A stretch of DNA of 7,012 nucleotides from Helicobacteraceae bacterium (lineage in GTDB: Bacteria > Campylobacterota > Campylobacteria > Campylobacterales > SZUA-545). The notes beneath the pieces were generated by a model that searched no databases, had not been told where the DNA came from, and saw nothing but the letters and a program-made list of their open reading frames with translations. The position numbers and the translations under genes are program-made. The stretch's first letter is position 1. Each line of letters begins with the position of its first letter. This document shows, one piece after another, positions 5,621 through 7,012 of the stretch. The stretch is from positions 1 to 7,012 of the forward strand of contig JAISMA010000147.1 of the NCBI GenBank assembly GCA_031276985.1. The letters are read 5' to 3'.

Positions 5621-5875
5621 ATGGCAAATCACAAATCAAGCGAAAAACGCTATCGCCAAACAATCAAACGCGAAGAGCGCAACCGCTACTACCGCACCCG
5701 CGTGAAAAACGTTATCAAAGCCGTAACCGCCGCAAAAAGCAAAGACGAGGCGAACGAAGCCTTCAAAAAAGCGAACCGCTACCTTCATTCAATGGTCTCC
5801 AAAGGCGTGCTGAAAAAGAACACGGCGGCACGCAAAGTCGGTCGTTTAGCCGCGTTCATCGCTAAGATCGCCTAA
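5621..5875 (+). CDS. rpsT: 30S ribosomal protein S20
   Basis: S20 is an 84-residue, strongly basic, all-helical protein that binds 16S rRNA in the body of the small subunit. The N-terminus MANHKSSEKRYRQTIKREERN and the C-terminal GVLKKNTAARKVGRLAAFI are family signatures and close to Helicobacter S20. The ATG has a clear Shine-Dalgarno sequence, AAAGGA (5607-5612), 8 bases upstream. The stop is two bases before the start of prfA, so the two form an operon. Length is normal for the family. Confidence 0.97.
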   Translation: MANHKSSEKRYRQTIKREERNRYYRTRVKNVIKAVTAAKSKDEANEAFKKANRYLHSMVSKGVLKKNTAARKVGRLAAFIAKIA

Positions 5876-5877
5876 AC

Positions 5878-6939
5878 TTGCTCGCTCAACGAATCAAGCC
5901 GTTCATCGACAGACGCGACGAGATCGCCGCCGCGCTTGCCGACGCGTCTATCGGCTCAAACGTGTCCAAAATGCGCGATCTGCTCAAAGAGCAGTCGACG
6001 ATTGCCGCGATTGCCGAAGCGGGCGAAAATTACCTGAAAACAATCGCCGCAATCGAGGAAAACAAAGCGTTGCTTGGCGATCTGGATCTAGGCGATCTCG
6101 CCAAAGAGGAGCAGCGATCGCTTGAAGCGAAAAAAGCCGAATTGGAAGCCGAAATCAAACGGCTGTTAATCCCGAAAGACCCAAACGACGAGCGCGACGT
6201 TTATCTGGAAATTCGCGCGGGCACGGGCGGCGACGAAGCGGGATTATTCGCGGCGGATCTGTTCAAGCTCTACTGCCGCTACGCCGATTTGCGCGGCTGG
6301 AAAACGGAAATCGTCTCTTTAAGCGAAAACGATCGCGGCGGCTTCAAAGAGGCGATTGCGCTAATCAAAGGCAAAGGCGTTTATAGCCGTCTGAAATTCG
6401 AGGGCGGGACGCACCGCGTTCAGCGCGTGCCTGAAACGGAAGCGCAGGGGCGCGTTCATACGTCCGCCGTAACGGTTGCGATTTTGCCTGAAGTCGGCGA
6501 CGTGGAGATCGAGATAAATCCCGCCGATTTGCGCGTAGACGTTTTTCGATCGGGAGGACACGGCGGGCAGTCGGTTAATACGACCGATTCGGCGGTGAGA
6601 ATCACGCATATTCCAAGCCAAATTAGCGTCTCGATGCAAGATGAAAAAAGCCAGCACAAAAACAAAGATAAAGCGATGAAAATTCTCAAAGCGCGGCTAT
6701 ACGAAGCGGAATTAGAAAAGCAAACCGCCGTTGAAAGCGCCGATAGAAAAAAGCAGGTGGGAAGCGGCGATCGAAGCGAGCGAATCCGCACGTATAATTT
6801 TCCGCAAAACCGCCTTAGCGATCATCGCGTAAATCTCACGATTTACCGCCTAGAAGAGCTTATGATTTCGGGCGATCTCGACGAAGTGATCGACGCGCTA
6901 ATCGCCAAATCGCAAGCCGACGCGATCGGCGCCGCCTAA
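5878..6939 (+). CDS. prfA: Peptide chain release factor 1
   Basis: RF1 ends translation at UAA and UAG by triggering peptidyl-tRNA hydrolysis on the ribosome. At 353 residues it is full length. The codon-reading tripeptide is P-E-T at 185-187 (the RF1 PxT type, inside HRVQRVPETEAQGR). The catalytic GGQ is at 229-231 in GGHGGQSVNTTDSAVRITH. IPKDPNDERDVYLEIRAGTGGDEAG and QVGSGDRSERIRTYNFPQNR are also family hallmarks. The start must be the TTG at 5878: an in-frame TAA at 5863-5865 leaves only four codons before it, none a start, and the protein aligns from its first residues with remembered Helicobacter RF1. There is no strong Shine-Dalgarno sequence, so translation probably depends on ribosomes finishing rpsT two bases upstream. 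Confidence 0.97.
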   Translation: MLAQRIKPFIDRRDEIAAALADASIGSNVSKMRDLLKEQSTIAAIAEAGENYLKTIAAIEENKALLGDLDLGDLAKEEQRSLEAKKAELEAEIKRLLIPKDPNDERDVYLEIRAGTGGDEAGLFAADLFKLYCRYADLRGWKTEIVSLSENDRGGFKEAIALIKGKGVYSRLKFEGGTHRVQRVPETEAQGRVHTSAVTVAILPEVGDVEIEINPADLRVDVFRSGGHGGQSVNTTDSAVRITHIPSQISVSMQDEKSQHKNKDKAMKILKARLYEAELEKQTAVESADRKKQVGSGDRSERIRTYNFPQNRLSDHRVNLTIYRLEELMISGDLDEVIDALIAKSQADAIGAA

Positions 6940-7012
6940 CGCTTTTAGTTTCGCTATTGTTTGATTTGCGGGCGCTTATTTGGGCGTTTGCGAATTAAGA
7001 TTACGCGATTTT

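Noticed and set aside
6456..6791. Minus-strand frame opposite prfA
   Set aside because: It lies wholly inside prfA, whose motifs are conserved throughout, with no promoter or ribosome binding site for the reverse frame.

Overview
The window looks like chromosomal DNA of a Campylobacterota (epsilonproteobacterial) species. The neighbourhood glmM / rpsT / prfA is the one known from Helicobacter. The release factor, ribosomal protein S20 and GlmM (for example its RYSGTE phosphate loop) read like Helicobacter/Campylobacter family members. The housekeeping genes are unusually rich in GATC and in the palindrome GCGATCGC for that group, so this is probably a higher-GC relative. No species can be named from the sequence alone.

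Layout. Bases 1-1425 are the 3' nine-tenths of purH (last two steps of IMP synthesis), cut by the window edge. Its last 19 codons, its stop and about 155 bp of downstream DNA are tandemly duplicated (copy A 1365-1581, copy B 1582-1790). A good intrinsic terminator follows at 1828-1860. A sigma70-type promoter (TTGAAC-17-TACAAT, 1903-1931), whose -10 and start site lie in a 20-bp palindrome, then drives an accessory unit. This unit is a 44-codon leader ORF (1966-2100) containing a run of 16 C, whose stop overlaps by ATGA the start of a 626-residue surface lipoprotein with ten GLUG repeats (2097-3977). The lipoprotein gene is visibly more AT-rich than its neighbours and has no GCGATCGC site, consistent with an accessory insertion between core genes.

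The right half is core genome. glmM (4087-5424, minus; phosphoglucosamine mutase for UDP-GlcNAc) is divergent from rpsT-prfA (5621-6939, plus; S20 and release factor 1), which are two bases apart and probably translationally coupled. The glmM-rpsT gap holds a 35-bp near-perfect palindrome (5535-5569).

The most interesting reading is a phase-variable expression switch. The lipoprotein start has no clear Shine-Dalgarno sequence. The leader ORF does have one, and its reading frame across the C tract decides whether translation stops exactly on the lipoprotein start (C16, as here), fuses to the lipoprotein (C17), or overruns it (C15). No mobile element, CRISPR array, tRNA or rRNA was seen. The 73 bases after prfA show nothing recognisable.
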